33,467 nucleotides of DNA from Ruminococcus callidus ATCC 27760 (GCF_000468015.1 NZ_KI260296.1:54287-87753), one strand, 5' to 3'; shown: positions 16,201 to 23,564, counted from the stretch's first letter. The notes: a model not told the origin generated them from the letters alone. Program-made: numbers and translations.

Positions 16201-17798
16201 CGCCGCCGCACCACGATATTTACTCTATCGAAGATCTGGCACAGCTGATCTACGACCTGAAAAATGCCAACAAAAAGGCTCGCATCTCCGTGAAGCTGGT
16301 TTCCGAAGCCGGTGTCGGCACCATTGCAGCCGGCGTTGCCAAGGCTGGTGCAGGGGTAATCCTGATTTCCGGTTATGACGGCGGTACCGGTGCGGCTCCG
16401 GGCAGCTCCATTCACAATGCAGGTCTGCCGTGGGAACTGGGTCTGGCAGAAACACACCAGACGCTGATCCAGAACAATCTGCGTTCCAAGGTCGTCATTG
16501 AGGCAGACGGAAAAATGATGAGCGGACGTGACGTGGTCATTGCCGCAATGCTGGGTGCAGAAGAATATGGCTTCGCAACGGCTCCGCTGGTAACAATGGG
16601 CTGCGTGATGATGCGTGTCTGCAATCTGGATACCTGTCCGGTAGGCGTTGCCACACAGAATCCGGAACTGCGGAAGCGTTTCCGCGGCAAACCGGAATAT
16701 GTCATCAACTTCATGCGGTTTATGGCACAGGAAATGCGGGAATACATGGCAAAGCTGGGAATCCACACTGTAGATGAACTGGTGGGACGTTCTGATCTGC
16801 TGGTACAGAAGCAGTATCCGGCAGGCACACACGAGAGCAAGATCGATATGTCTAATATCCTCACCAATCCCTATGCCAAGGAAGAAAGCGATGTCAAGAT
16901 GCACTTCGTGCCGGAAGATGTTTTCGATTTCAAGCTGGATAAGACCATCGATGAAACCGTGATCATTCCGGAAATGAAAGAAGCACTGGCAAAGAAGCAG
17001 AAGAAAGAGATCCGTATCAATGTCAGCAACCTGAACCGTGCACTGGGCACGCTGTTCGGGGCAGAGATCACACGGAAATATTATAATACACTGGAAGACG
17101 ACACCTTTGTGGTACACTGTACCGGTGCCGGCGGACAGAGCTTCGGTGCGTTCATTCCGAAGGGTCTGACACTGGCTCTGGAAGGGGACAGCAACGACTA
17201 TTTCGGCAAGGGCTTGTCCGGCGGTAAGCTGGCAGTGTTCCCGCCCAAGGGTTCCAAGTTCAAGGAAGACGAAAACATCATTATTGGCAACGTGGCACTG
17301 TTCGGTGCGACCAGCGGTAAGGCATTCATCAACGGCGTGGCAGGCGAACGCTTCTGCGTCCGCAACTCCGGTGCTTCTGTCGTAGTAGAAGGTGTCGGCG
17401 AACACGGCTGTGAATACATGACCGGCGGCTGTGCAGTCATTCTGGGCGAAGTGGGCAAGAACTTTGCCGCAGGTATGAGCGGCGGTATTGCCTATGTACT
17501 GGATCGGGAAAATGACTTGTACACCAAGCTGAACAAGTCGCTGGTAGGCTTTGGTGCAGTTACCAAGCCGGAAGATGTGGCACAGCTGAAAGGTCTGATC
17601 GAAGAACACGTGGCATGGACTGATTCCAAGCTGGGCAAGAAGATTCTGAAGAATTTCGACACCTGCCTGCCGCACTTCAAGAAGATCGTACCCCATGATT
17701 ATGCAAAGATGCTGGACAGCATTGCAGAATTTGAGGCAGAAGGCATGAGCCGTGAAGAAGCACAGATCGAGGCATTTTATGCCAACACGAGAAATTAA
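13230..17798 (+). CDS. gltB: glutamate synthase, large (alpha) subunit
   Basis: This 1522-aa subunit makes glutamate from glutamine and 2-oxoglutarate with GltD. A 24-residue propeptide precedes the N-terminal nucleophile Cys25 (ENCGIGAVV). The class II glutamine amidotransferase domain spans about 25-430, then the central linker domain, the FMN-binding synthase barrel (about 850-1220; GEGGEDLERIVTAG, SGYDGGTGAAPGSS), a 3Fe-4S cluster CxxxxxCxxxxC (C1125, C1131, C1136, followed by PVGVATQ), and the C-terminal GXGXG beta-helix (about 1270-1480). Length is normal for bacteria. AAAGGAGAAG lies 7 nt before the ATG at 13230; an upstream in-frame start at 13194 would lie in the terminator tail. gltD follows 14 nt later. 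Confidence 0.97.
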   Translation: MDNYRNQEPFAKNGLYDPRFEHENCGIGAVVNMDGTSDRKVVDSALRIVETLEHRAGKDAEGKTGDGVGILLQISHTYFSKVAKEAGIQIGGKREYGIAMFFFPQTKEKYEKAMQTFEEVLKEEHLEFLGWREVPVDPDVLGTKALDSMPHIMQAFIKKPDDCEKGLEFDRKLYIARMVFEKRDSETYVVSCSSRTIVYKGMFLVKQLRLFYHDLNSPDYHSAIGIVHSRFSTNTNPSWQRSHPNRMMVHNGEINTITGNVDKMLSRENILHCKALDDRMKDIFPMLDVRGSDSARLDNTLEFMTMSGMDLPLAVMMTIPEPWQHIPTMSREKRAFYQYYATMMEPWDGPASIIFSDGDIMGAVLDRNGLRPSRYYVTDDGCLILSSEVGALDDIPAEKIVKKERLHPGKMLLVDTVKGKLIDDETIKNFYAKRQPYGEWLDHNLFSLSELKVPNKRPFRHGGKELLRLQRAFGYTYESLYHVMVPMALNGGEPTSAMGADTPIPAMSKKNPPLFDYFKQMFAQVTNPPIDSIRESVITDTTVYLGVSGNILEEDERNCRVLKVNNPILTNLDMMKIRGMDIDGLKTADISMLYTKDVSLHDAIENLYQQAEEAHAKGATILILTDRGVDHDHLAIPSLLAVAALETYLVRTRKNTAISLIIETAEPCEVHHFATLLGFGASAVNPYLALDSLYDMINRGLVDKDYSQASKAYIDALVSGIVKIASKMGISTIQSYQGSKIFEALGISESVMNEYFPDTVSRVGGIDLDDIAKRSMTMHESAFDPNDLGMDEGLRSVGWHKERSNQEEHLYNPETIHLLQQATWRDDYNLFKQYTACVNAEDRHITLRSTLDFKFAEDGGIPMEEVESVESIMRRFKTGAMSYGSISQEAHECMAIAMNRIGGKSNSGEGGEDLERIVTAGSAVDKCSAIKQVASGRFGVTSKYLTSAKEIQIKMAQGAKPGEGGHLPAKKVYPWIAKTRHSTPGVALISPPPHHDIYSIEDLAQLIYDLKNANKKARISVKLVSEAGVGTIAAGVAKAGAGVILISGYDGGTGAAPGSSIHNAGLPWELGLAETHQTLIQNNLRSKVVIEADGKMMSGRDVVIAAMLGAEEYGFATAPLVTMGCVMMRVCNLDTCPVGVATQNPELRKRFRGKPEYVINFMRFMAQEMREYMAKLGIHTVDELVGRSDLLVQKQYPAGTHESKIDMSNILTNPYAKEESDVKMHFVPEDVFDFKLDKTIDETVIIPEMKEALAKKQKKEIRINVSNLNRALGTLFGAEITRKYYNTLEDDTFVVHCTGAGGQSFGAFIPKGLTLALEGDSNDYFGKGLSGGKLAVFPPKGSKFKEDENIIIGNVALFGATSGKAFINGVAGERFCVRNSGASVVVEGVGEHGCEYMTGGCAVILGEVGKNFAAGMSGGIAYVLDRENDLYTKLNKSLVGFGAVTKPEDVAQLKGLIEEHVAWTDSKLGKKILKNFDTCLPHFKKIVPHDYAKMLDSIAEFEAEGMSREEAQIEAFYANTRN

Positions 17799-17812
17799 CA
17801 GGAGGAGCTATC

Positions 17813-19300
17813 ATGGGAAAATCAACTGGATTTCTCGAATATGAGAGAGTCGAAAATGCTGGACAGGAACCGCTGGAACGAATTAAGACCTATCGGGAAT
17901 TTCATACCCCGCTTTCCGACGAAGAACGCCGGAAACAGGGTGCCCGCTGTATGGACTGCGGTGTCCCGTTCTGTCAGGCAGGCAAGCCGATCTTTGGCAT
18001 GGTTTCCGGCTGCCCGCTGAATAACCTTTGTCCGGAGTGGAACGACATGGTCTACAACGGCTTCTGGGAAGAAGCTGCGGACCGGCTGCTGCTGACCAAC
18101 TGTTTTCCGGAATTCACCTCCCGTGTTTGTCCGGCACTGTGTGAAAAGGCATGTACCTGCGGTCTGAACGGCGATCCGGTCACCGTCAAGGAAAATGAAT
18201 ACGCCATTATCGAAAAGGCATTTGCCAGCGGGCACATCAAGGCAAATCCGCCGAAAGTCCGCACCGGCAAGCGTGTGGCAGTGGTCGGTTCCGGTCCGTC
18301 CGGTCTGGCGGCAGCATTGCAGCTGAACAAGCGTGGACATCATGTGACAGTATTCGAACGGGAAGACCGTGTAGGCGGTCTTCTGATGTACGGAATCCCG
18401 AACATGAAGCTGGAAAAAACTGTAGTACAGCGGCGTGTGGACATGATGCAGGAAGAGGGCGTAGAGTTCCGTACCAGCGTAGATGTGGGCAAGGACATTT
18501 CTGCGGAGCAGCTGCTGAAAGAGTATGATGCAGTCATTCTGGCGTGTGGTTCTTCGAATCCGAGAAACATCAATGCAGACGGTCGGGACGCAGACGGCAT
18601 TTACTATGCGGTGGATTTCCTGAAAGCCACCACAAAGAGCCTGATCAACTCCAACCTGTCTGACGGTTACTATATCAGTGCCAAGTATAAGAATGTCATC
18701 GTCATCGGCGGCGGCGATACGGGTAACGACTGCGTCGGTACTGCCATTCGCCACGGCTGCAAGTCTGTGGTACAGCTGGAAATGATGCCGAAGCTGCCGG
18801 ACACTCGTGCCGAAAGCAATCCGTGGCCGGAGTGGCCCCGTGTCTGCAAGACAGACTACGGTCAGGAAGAAGCCATTGCCGTATTTGGTCACGATCCGCG
18901 AATCTACCAGACAACGGTAAAGCGGTTCATCAAGGACGACAAGAATCACGTTCGTGCAGTGGAAACCATTAAGCTGCAATCTGTACACGATCCCAAGACC
19001 GGCAGAATGCGAATGGAAGAAATCGAGGGCAGCGAACAGATTCTGGACGCAGATCTGGTGCTGATCGCCGCAGGATTTCTGGGGGCACAGGCATATGTGA
19101 CAGATGCATTCGGCGTGGAAACCACACCGCGAACCAATGTTTCCACCAAGATCGGTCACTACAGCACCAGCGTGGAAAAGGTGTTCACCGCAGGCGATAT
19201 GCACCGCGGACAGTCGCTGGTAGTCTGGGCAATTCGTGAGGGCAGAGAAGCTGCCAAGGAAGTAGACCAGTACCTCATGGGCTACACCAATCTGAATTGA
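17813..19300 (+). CDS. gltD: glutamate synthase, small (beta) subunit
   Basis: This 495-aa NADPH oxidoreductase passes electrons to GltB. N-terminal cysteines for the two 4Fe-4S clusters are present (CMDCGVPFCQ, GCPLNNLCPEW, CPALCEKACTCG). An FAD-binding fold follows (VVGSGPSGLAAALQL) with a NADPH-binding GGGDTGND. The C-terminal FTAGDMHRGQSLVVWAI.EG is typical. AGGAGGAG lies about 6 nt before the start and 14 nt separate it from gltB, so the two form one transcript. A repeat fragment starts 6 nt after its stop. Confidence 0.97.
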   Translation: MGKSTGFLEYERVENAGQEPLERIKTYREFHTPLSDEERRKQGARCMDCGVPFCQAGKPIFGMVSGCPLNNLCPEWNDMVYNGFWEEAADRLLLTNCFPEFTSRVCPALCEKACTCGLNGDPVTVKENEYAIIEKAFASGHIKANPPKVRTGKRVAVVGSGPSGLAAALQLNKRGHHVTVFEREDRVGGLLMYGIPNMKLEKTVVQRRVDMMQEEGVEFRTSVDVGKDISAEQLLKEYDAVILACGSSNPRNINADGRDADGIYYAVDFLKATTKSLINSNLSDGYYISAKYKNVIVIGGGDTGNDCVGTAIRHGCKSVVQLEMMPKLPDTRAESNPWPEWPRVCKTDYGQEEAIAVFGHDPRIYQTTVKRFIKDDKNHVRAVETIKLQSVHDPKTGRMRMEEIEGSEQILDADLVLIAAGFLGAQAYVTDAFGVETTPRTNVSTKIGHYSTSVEKVFTAGDMHRGQSLVVWAIREGREAAKEVDQYLMGYTNLN

Positions 19301-19306
19301 TGTTAT

Positions 19307-19401
19307 GGAAACACTGCATACAGTCTGCCCGCGGAATTTTTGTACAATCTACCGAAAAATCTGACTACGCATCTTACGCACAAGCTTTGCTCGGTGCTTC
19401 C
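19307..19401. repeat. 95-bp deleted copy of the palindromic repeat
   Basis: It starts GGAAACACTGCATA and ends TTTGCTCGGTGCTTCC. The stretch 19326-19391 follows the right half of the 22285-22462 element (GCGGAATTT, GTACAATCTACCGAAAAATC, GCATCTTACGCACAAGC). The other half is lost. It begins 6 nt past the gltD stop. Confidence 0.8.
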
Positions 19402-19442
19402 TTATTATTCTGACAATTCCAAGTTATTCATATACCCTTTGC

Positions 19443-19486
19443 AAAACAGGCTGCATTTCCGGAAACGGAGGTGCAGCCTGTTTTTC
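19443..19486 (+). terminator. terminator of gltBD
   Basis: An 11-bp stem (ACAGGCTGCA with TGCAGCCTGT) and a loop of about 16 nt are followed by five T and CTT. Confidence 0.8.
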
Positions 19487-19488
19487 TT

Positions 19489-19502
19489 GGGAAACACTGC
19501 AT
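19489..19502. repeat. orphan repeat end
   Basis: GGGAAACACTGCAT is an isolated left end of the palindromic family between two terminators, with no matching right end nearby. Confidence 0.45.
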
Positions 19503-19540
19503 TCTATCATGACATGGAAAACCAGAGCTCAAAAAAACAG

Positions 19541-19586
19541 AAAAACTGCTCTTATCACAGAATGATTGTGATAAGAGCAGTTTTTG
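19541..19586. terminator. terminator of the 669-aa gene (minus), bidirectional
   Basis: A 19-bp perfect stem (AAAAACTGCTCTTATCACA and its complement) surrounds a 7-nt loop, with T runs on both strands. It lies 33 nt past the stop of the minus-strand gene. Confidence 0.85.
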
Positions 19587-19618
19587 TAATTGTCGTACAT
19601 GTACAGACAAGTGTGATC

Positions 19619-21628
19619 TTACTTTTTAGGCTTCTTTCCGAACAATGCTCCCAGTCCCTTTTTCATAGAGTTTGCAGTGTCGAAGATCATCGTTTTTGCG
19701 GCTTCGATATTCTGGGAATTGCTTACAGTAACTGAGTCCGCAACATATTCCGTGCCCTTTAACGCAGCAATCAGGCGGTTGATCATGTCCGCTGCCGGAA
19801 TCATCAATTCCTTGCTGACCGGAAGCTGAATGACTGTGCCGTCAGTTTTGTGAAAGACGATATAGGTGAGCATCAGTTTCTTCACCGGCTCGCATTGGGA
19901 AATGGCGTTGAACTCGGTGAACTTTTCTTTTGTGGTGTAGATTCTTTTGTTGGTGATGAACAGCGTTTTGCCGTCGCCGACGATGTCCAAAACTCTGGCG
20001 TAATGGAAATAGCCGAGGATTACTTCGCCGGATGCCAGCTTGTCCTCTGCATAGTTCTGAACGGTGAAGTCCGCATCCCGTTCCAGCTTGCCGCCGTTGA
20101 TCTTTTTGCATTCTTCCTCAAAGTCGATGTAATCTTCGCCTTCTTCATAGAAAGCATAGTTTTTGTCACCGTCGGTGGCATCGTCCTTTAAGTGCAGGTT
20201 CCGGATAACGTCGTGATATTCTGCCACATGCAGTCCGAGGAATCTTCTTCTCAAAATCAAGATGCAGTTTTCATCGTCAACATCGCTTTGCTCTCCGGTT
20301 GCAAACGTGTTGTTTCCGTTTTGGATGGACTTCCAGTTTTCTGTGATTTCCTCGAGGGACATTTCGTCGGCGATCCGCCCCAGTTCGAGAAAATGCTGCC
20401 GAAAGAGAATGCTTTTGGCGGCTTTGGAATCGCTGTAGTGGAAGCTTTTTTCCTTTGCGAAAATCTGCTCTTTCAGTTCCAGTGTGGATTCTAGTGTCCC
20501 GATATCGCCGTCCTTGTAAATTTTCATCAGGATACTTTCAATATGAGATGTCACATCAATATCCATGATTTTGGCAAGCTTTTGCAGTTCGCCGTTTTCA
20601 TCGCTGAAAAAGTCCAGAATCGCTGTGTAAAAGTCGCTCGGATAGGGATCCAGAGCCAGTGCTTCTGTCAGGTTTTCCATTCGCGTATCCGGTTCGCAGT
20701 CCTCGGCACTGGCTTCGGTGTACAGTTTCATTGCCTTTTTTGTATCTTCTGCCGGAATCGGCTCATATGTGCACAGGCCAGCCTCCTGAAACAGCTCCAT
20801 TTTTTGAGAGAACATATGGAATACATCTTCTCCCACACCCTTTTTCAGAGCACGCTGTACATTGGCATTGGAAAAGACTCTGTTGGAGATTTTTGTTGCT
20901 GCATCAGAAAAAGCGGATATGCTCTTGGGCTTGCCGTCCTCGTCCAGTTTGATGAGAGAACTGAACATGGTACTGTATGCGTATGTAAAGAAGCACTTGT
21001 TCAGCGGTCTGATCAGACTGTCATACAAAGCCTTGTCTGCTTCGGTGTGTACCAGATCATGTTCTTCCTGCATGGCACATTGTTCCATGCCCTGAACGAA
21101 TGGCAGAACGGCATCGTGCACGCTGAAAAAAGTGGCTTTCGATTCCGAAATTTTCTTCGCGGCACCATTCAGATATTTTGCCACATTGCTGGTGGCGAAA
21201 GTCTTGTTCAGCATTGCTTCGATGCTGTAATTTTCCGTATCTACACCCTGTTCCTGAAGCTCGTGGAGAATGTTTTCCCCTTCGTTGGTGATGACCTGCA
21301 TGTATTCCGCAATGTAGCTGTTTCTGATGTCGATGAAGTGCTTGAACAAGCCGTAGTCCAGTATTTCATTTTTCACTTCGTTGAAAATAGCACCGTATTC
21401 TTTCAGCTTGCCCAGCGTACCATCAGCCTTGTTGCTTTTGTAGGTGGTTATCAACGCGTTGCCGATCAGTGCCCCTATATCGCCCTCTGTGGCTTCCGGA
21501 AGCTTCTCCTGCAGCATCTCTCTGGCTCCTGAAATTTTCCGGTCGTATTCCCGTTTGAGTTTGACATAATTCACTTTTTCATCAGAAAAAGTGAGTTCTT
21601 TCCCCAAAATACAAAATGTATTTTCCAT
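19619..21628 (-). CDS. large cytosolic protein of unknown function with PH-like C-terminal region
   Basis: This 669-aa protein has no signal peptide and no membrane helices. It is mostly helical. A middle stretch (LTEALALDPYPSDFYTAILDFFSDENGELQKLAK, about 325-360) has a TPR-like look and resembles a segment I associate with other Firmicutes proteins of unknown role. Toward the C-terminus (about 545-625) GEVILGYFHYARVL, KTLFITNKRIYTT and LTYIVFHKTDG form strands like a bacterial PH (bPH) domain. The last residues are basic (GKKPKK). Start chosen at 21628, with AAGGAGG 6 nt upstream; the ATG at 21634 touches that site. Monocistronic, with its own consensus promoter and a repeat in its leader. 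Confidence 0.82.
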   Translation of the reverse strand: MENTFCILGKELTFSDEKVNYVKLKREYDRKISGAREMLQEKLPEATEGDIGALIGNALITTYKSNKADGTLGKLKEYGAIFNEVKNEILDYGLFKHFIDIRNSYIAEYMQVITNEGENILHELQEQGVDTENYSIEAMLNKTFATSNVAKYLNGAAKKISESKATFFSVHDAVLPFVQGMEQCAMQEEHDLVHTEADKALYDSLIRPLNKCFFTYAYSTMFSSLIKLDEDGKPKSISAFSDAATKISNRVFSNANVQRALKKGVGEDVFHMFSQKMELFQEAGLCTYEPIPAEDTKKAMKLYTEASAEDCEPDTRMENLTEALALDPYPSDFYTAILDFFSDENGELQKLAKIMDIDVTSHIESILMKIYKDGDIGTLESTLELKEQIFAKEKSFHYSDSKAAKSILFRQHFLELGRIADEMSLEEITENWKSIQNGNNTFATGEQSDVDDENCILILRRRFLGLHVAEYHDVIRNLHLKDDATDGDKNYAFYEEGEDYIDFEEECKKINGGKLERDADFTVQNYAEDKLASGEVILGYFHYARVLDIVGDGKTLFITNKRIYTTKEKFTEFNAISQCEPVKKLMLTYIVFHKTDGTVIQLPVSKELMIPAADMINRLIAALKGTEYVADSVTVSNSQNIEAAKTMIFDTANSMKKGLGALFGKKPKK

Positions 21629-21686
21629 ATGCATCCTCCTTGAAAAAATCCTAAGACAACGCCGTTCCAGAGAAAGTACGTCGAGC

Positions 21687-21733
21687 AGATTACGTGCAAA
21701 GCCGTCAGGCAGGCTTTATGCAGTGTTTCCTTT
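21687..21733. repeat. right-half copy of the palindromic repeat in the leader of the 669-aa gene
   Basis: GCAGATTACGTGCAAAGCC continues to GGCTTTATGCAGTGTTTCCT, matching the right end of the family. A further degenerate fragment (AACATTTCTCTAAGTTTGTG, 21739-21758) resembles the sequence before the repeat at 28823. It lies between promoter 21771-21799 and the start codon at 21628. Confidence 0.75.
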
Positions 21734-21770
21734 ATGCAACATTTCTCTAAGTTTGTGTGGCATTATCTTT

Positions 21771-21799
21771 ATTATAAACCACATAATTTCTATTGTCAA
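21771..21799 (-). promoter_or_regulatory. consensus sigma-A promoter of the 669-aa gene
   Basis: On the minus strand TTGACA (21799-21794), a 17-bp spacer and TATAAT (21776-21771) match the consensus exactly. The leader would be about 135 nt. Confidence 0.85.
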
Positions 21800-21874
21800 G
21801 TTATTTTTCAACTTACCATTAACAAATGAACTTGCTTTCGAAATTTTTCGATCGTTTTCTGTGGTGCTGTTTTT

Positions 21875-21970
21875 AGGAAACATTGGATAAAGCTTGTGCG
21901 TAAGATGCGTCGTCAGATTTTTTGGCAGATTGGTGCAAAGCCGTCCGGCGGGCTTTATGCAGTGTTTCCT
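21875..21970. repeat. 96-bp copy of the palindromic repeat
   Basis: The left end AGGAAACATTGGATAAAGC and right end GGCTTTATGCAGTGTTTCCT are inverted repeats. Inner bases match the left part of 7741-7920 (CTTGTGCGTAAGATGCGT, CAGATTTTTTGGCAGATTG). It runs directly into the 57-bp module. Confidence 0.82.
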
Positions 21971-21971
21971 T

Positions 21972-22028
21972 TTTTATTATACGCGGAGAACCGGACATAC
22001 CTGTGTCCGTTCAAAGATAATTTACAGG
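21972..22028 (+). repeat. 57-bp dispersed module, copy B
   Basis: It matches 7088-7144 (minus) ungapped at 44 of 57 bases. The centre CGGACA-TACCTG-TGTCCG is a perfect 6-bp hairpin in this copy. It follows directly on a palindromic-family right end, as copy A does. Confidence 0.65.
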
Positions 22029-22086
22029 AGCACATGCAAAACATACAGCTGGGAATGTCTGTACCGCAGAATCGCCCGATAGACTT

Positions 22087-22110
22087 GTGTGCAATCTTTC
22101 TGTGTTGCCC
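22087..22110. repeat. end fragment of the GGCAATACC-type repeat
   Basis: GTGCAATCTTTCTGTGTTGCCC parallels 34-57 (GTGCAATCTTTGTGTGGTATTGCC). It may be the right end of one composite element running from 21875. Confidence 0.5.
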
Positions 22111-22139
22111 TTGATTTTATCCCAGTAATATGGTAGAAT
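22111..22139 (+). promoter_or_regulatory. probable promoter of the 271-aa gene
   Basis: TTGATT (22111-22116), a 17-bp spacer and TAGAAT (22134-22139). No gene starts until 22528, so the leader would be about 380 nt and would include the full repeat at 22285-22462. Confidence 0.55.
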
Positions 22140-22145
22140 AAATAC

Positions 22146-22284
22146 GACAGAAATCATACAGTTGCGATGATATTTATAAGTGGCTCAGAGCAGCTGCTGC
22201 GGCAGACTGGGAGCAGGAGGAAAAGCAGCTGCAAGCGGGTGCACTTCTTTATAAGAAAAGCTGGCATTCGCGTTACGCGATCAA
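22146..22284 (+). other. spacer with coding-like composition, no start codon
   Basis: Bases from about 22164 read in one frame as DDIYKWLRAAAAADWEQEE and on to WHSRYAIK with no stop until 22513, past the repeat, but no usable start codon was found. It may be the decayed end of a lost gene or chance. Confidence 0.25.
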
Positions 22285-22462
22285 GGGCAATACCGCACAA
22301 AGCCCGCCTGACGGCTTTGCACGCAATCTGCGTGCAGATTTTTCGTCATATTGCCCAGAAATCCCTTGCCATACGGAAAGTATGCCTGCGGAATTTCTAT
22401 GCAATCTGTCGACCGAAAAATCTGACGACGCATCTTACCACAAGCTTTGCGCGGTGTTGCCC
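22285..22462. repeat. full-length 178-bp palindromic repeat (MITE-like)
   Basis: The inverted ends are GGGCAATACCGCACAAAGC and, on the other strand, GGGCAACACCGCGCAAAGC. The body is the reverse complement of 7741-7920 with point changes. The internal hairpin GCACGCA-ATC-TGCGTGC (22319-22335) corresponds to GTACGCA-GAT-TGCGTAC at 7869-7885: the second pair changes from T-A to C-G, a compensatory change. It lies in the leader of the 271-aa gene. Confidence 0.85.
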
Positions 22463-22527
22463 AAGGAACAATTCCTGCACCGGCAGTGGGGAAAGTTTAT
22501 GCGGCGAAAATAATGGAGGCATAGAAC

Positions 22528-23343
22528 GTGGAACATCAGAATCCTTTTTCCTATGCGGAATTCCTGCGGATCTTTGAACATGACGACTGGTTTTTGATTG
22601 ATGAAACGGTGTTTTATCTGGACTATGCTCCGGACGAAGAATATTATTTGGGTTGCCTTCGGGAATACGAGGAACCGTATTGGGCAGGGTACTGCGATAT
22701 TTCGGAGGACGGCTGTTTTCGTACAGCTTCGGCACTGTTGAATGCAAAAATTTTTCATGGGCGATCTGTCAAAGAACGTTGGGAAAATGTGAGATTTTTT
22801 CAGATCGGCGGGATTCCCGTGGAAACATGGCTGGAACTGTATGAAGAAGATTTGCCGAAAGTGGAACGGGAATCGCGAATCGAAGAACTGTACGGGGAAT
22901 TTTTGCTGTGGAACTGCGGGTTTCATTCCAGTGAAACTTATTTGTCCATGCTGGATACGCTTCTTTTGGAGTACCCCGAAAACGCCTTACTGCTGAAGCT
23001 GAAAAAATTTTCTGAAAGCCGCAAAGTCACTTGTCGTTTGTTTCTGCACCACTGGAACTATGAGAGCGTGTCTGCCGGACGTGCGGATTCTTCCAGTTAT
23101 GCTGCTTTTGGGAAATATCTGTTTTCCGCATTGCAAAAGCAATATGAGGGAAGCCAATTTAACCCTGAAACATACAGCATCGGCTGCTTTTGCCTATGGC
23201 ATTACCTGCCGGAAGCGGTCAAGGCAAAAGAACCGTTTTCTACGCTGTGCCGCGTGAAAACGTACTGGGACCGCAACGATACACAAGCTTGGAAATTGCT
23301 ACAGCAGGCGTTTGCATTTTATGATTCAGGCAACACTGCATAA
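22528..23343 (+). CDS. hypothetical protein, 271 aa, repeat-derived C-terminus
   Basis: This acidic, aromatic-rich cytosolic protein has no signal peptide or membrane helix. Segment LLNAKIFHGRSVKERWENVRFFQIGGIPVETWLEL (about 71-105) is the most conserved-looking part, but I cannot name the family. It starts with GTG at 22528; GGAGG lies 8 nt upstream. The last codons (SGNTA) and the TAA stop lie in the left end of a palindromic repeat (from 23327), so the natural C-terminus may have been replaced by repeat insertion. Confidence 0.75.
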   Translation: MEHQNPFSYAEFLRIFEHDDWFLIDETVFYLDYAPDEEYYLGCLREYEEPYWAGYCDISEDGCFRTASALLNAKIFHGRSVKERWENVRFFQIGGIPVETWLELYEEDLPKVERESRIEELYGEFLLWNCGFHSSETYLSMLDTLLLEYPENALLLKLKKFSESRKVTCRLFLHHWNYESVSAGRADSSSYAAFGKYLFSALQKQYEGSQFNPETYSIGCFCLWHYLPEAVKAKEPFSTLCRVKTYWDRNDTQAWKLLQQAFAFYDSGNTA

Positions 23344-23393
23344 CGCTTGTGAGCAAGATACGTTGTCAGATTGCGTGCAAAGCCTGTTGCCTG
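23327..23393. repeat. 67-bp deleted copy of the palindromic repeat
   Basis: CAGGCAACA (23327-23335) and TGTTGCCTG (23385-23393) are perfect inverted ends. Inner parts GCATAACGCTTGTG and CAGATTGCGTGCAAAGCC belong to the family. It encodes the end of the 271-aa gene and lies just upstream of the GNAT remnant. Confidence 0.78.
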
Positions 23394-23408
23394 AAACACG
23401 TTTTGTGA

Positions 23409-23564
23409 ATGGAGGAACAGTATGAAACATTGCAGGATTCCGATTCAGCGGATTCGCCCCGCGGCATTGCATTTTATGAGAGAAACGGGTTCCGTCTGAC
23501 TGGAGAAAAAAGAATCGAAGATGAAGTTATTTCGCTGCTGAAAATGGAGCGTGTCACAGAATAA
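23409..23564 (+). pseudogene. C-terminal remnant of a GNAT acetyltransferase
   Basis: A 51-codon frame ends in GIAFYERNGFRLTGEKR followed by ISLLKMERV, the typical last strands of a GNAT N-acetyltransferase (the AxxFYERNGF motif). The acetyl-CoA-binding loop and all N-terminal parts are missing. The break lies next to the palindromic repeat at 23327-23393, suggesting deletion or insertion there. Too short to be an enzyme. Confidence 0.7.

Noticed and set aside
16197-17696. 499-codon open frame opposite gltB
   Set aside because: Antisense shadow: no motifs, Cys/His/Ile-rich composition, no promoter.
21896-22114. Short plus-strand open frames in the repeat-rich spacer
   Set aside because: They translate the repeat ends and the 57-bp module. 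Similarity to a frame at 7081-7144 is explained by the DNA repeat.
7741-22462. CRISPR array
   Set aside because: Repeats are kilobases apart, palindromic, of unequal length and without regular spacers; no cas genes.
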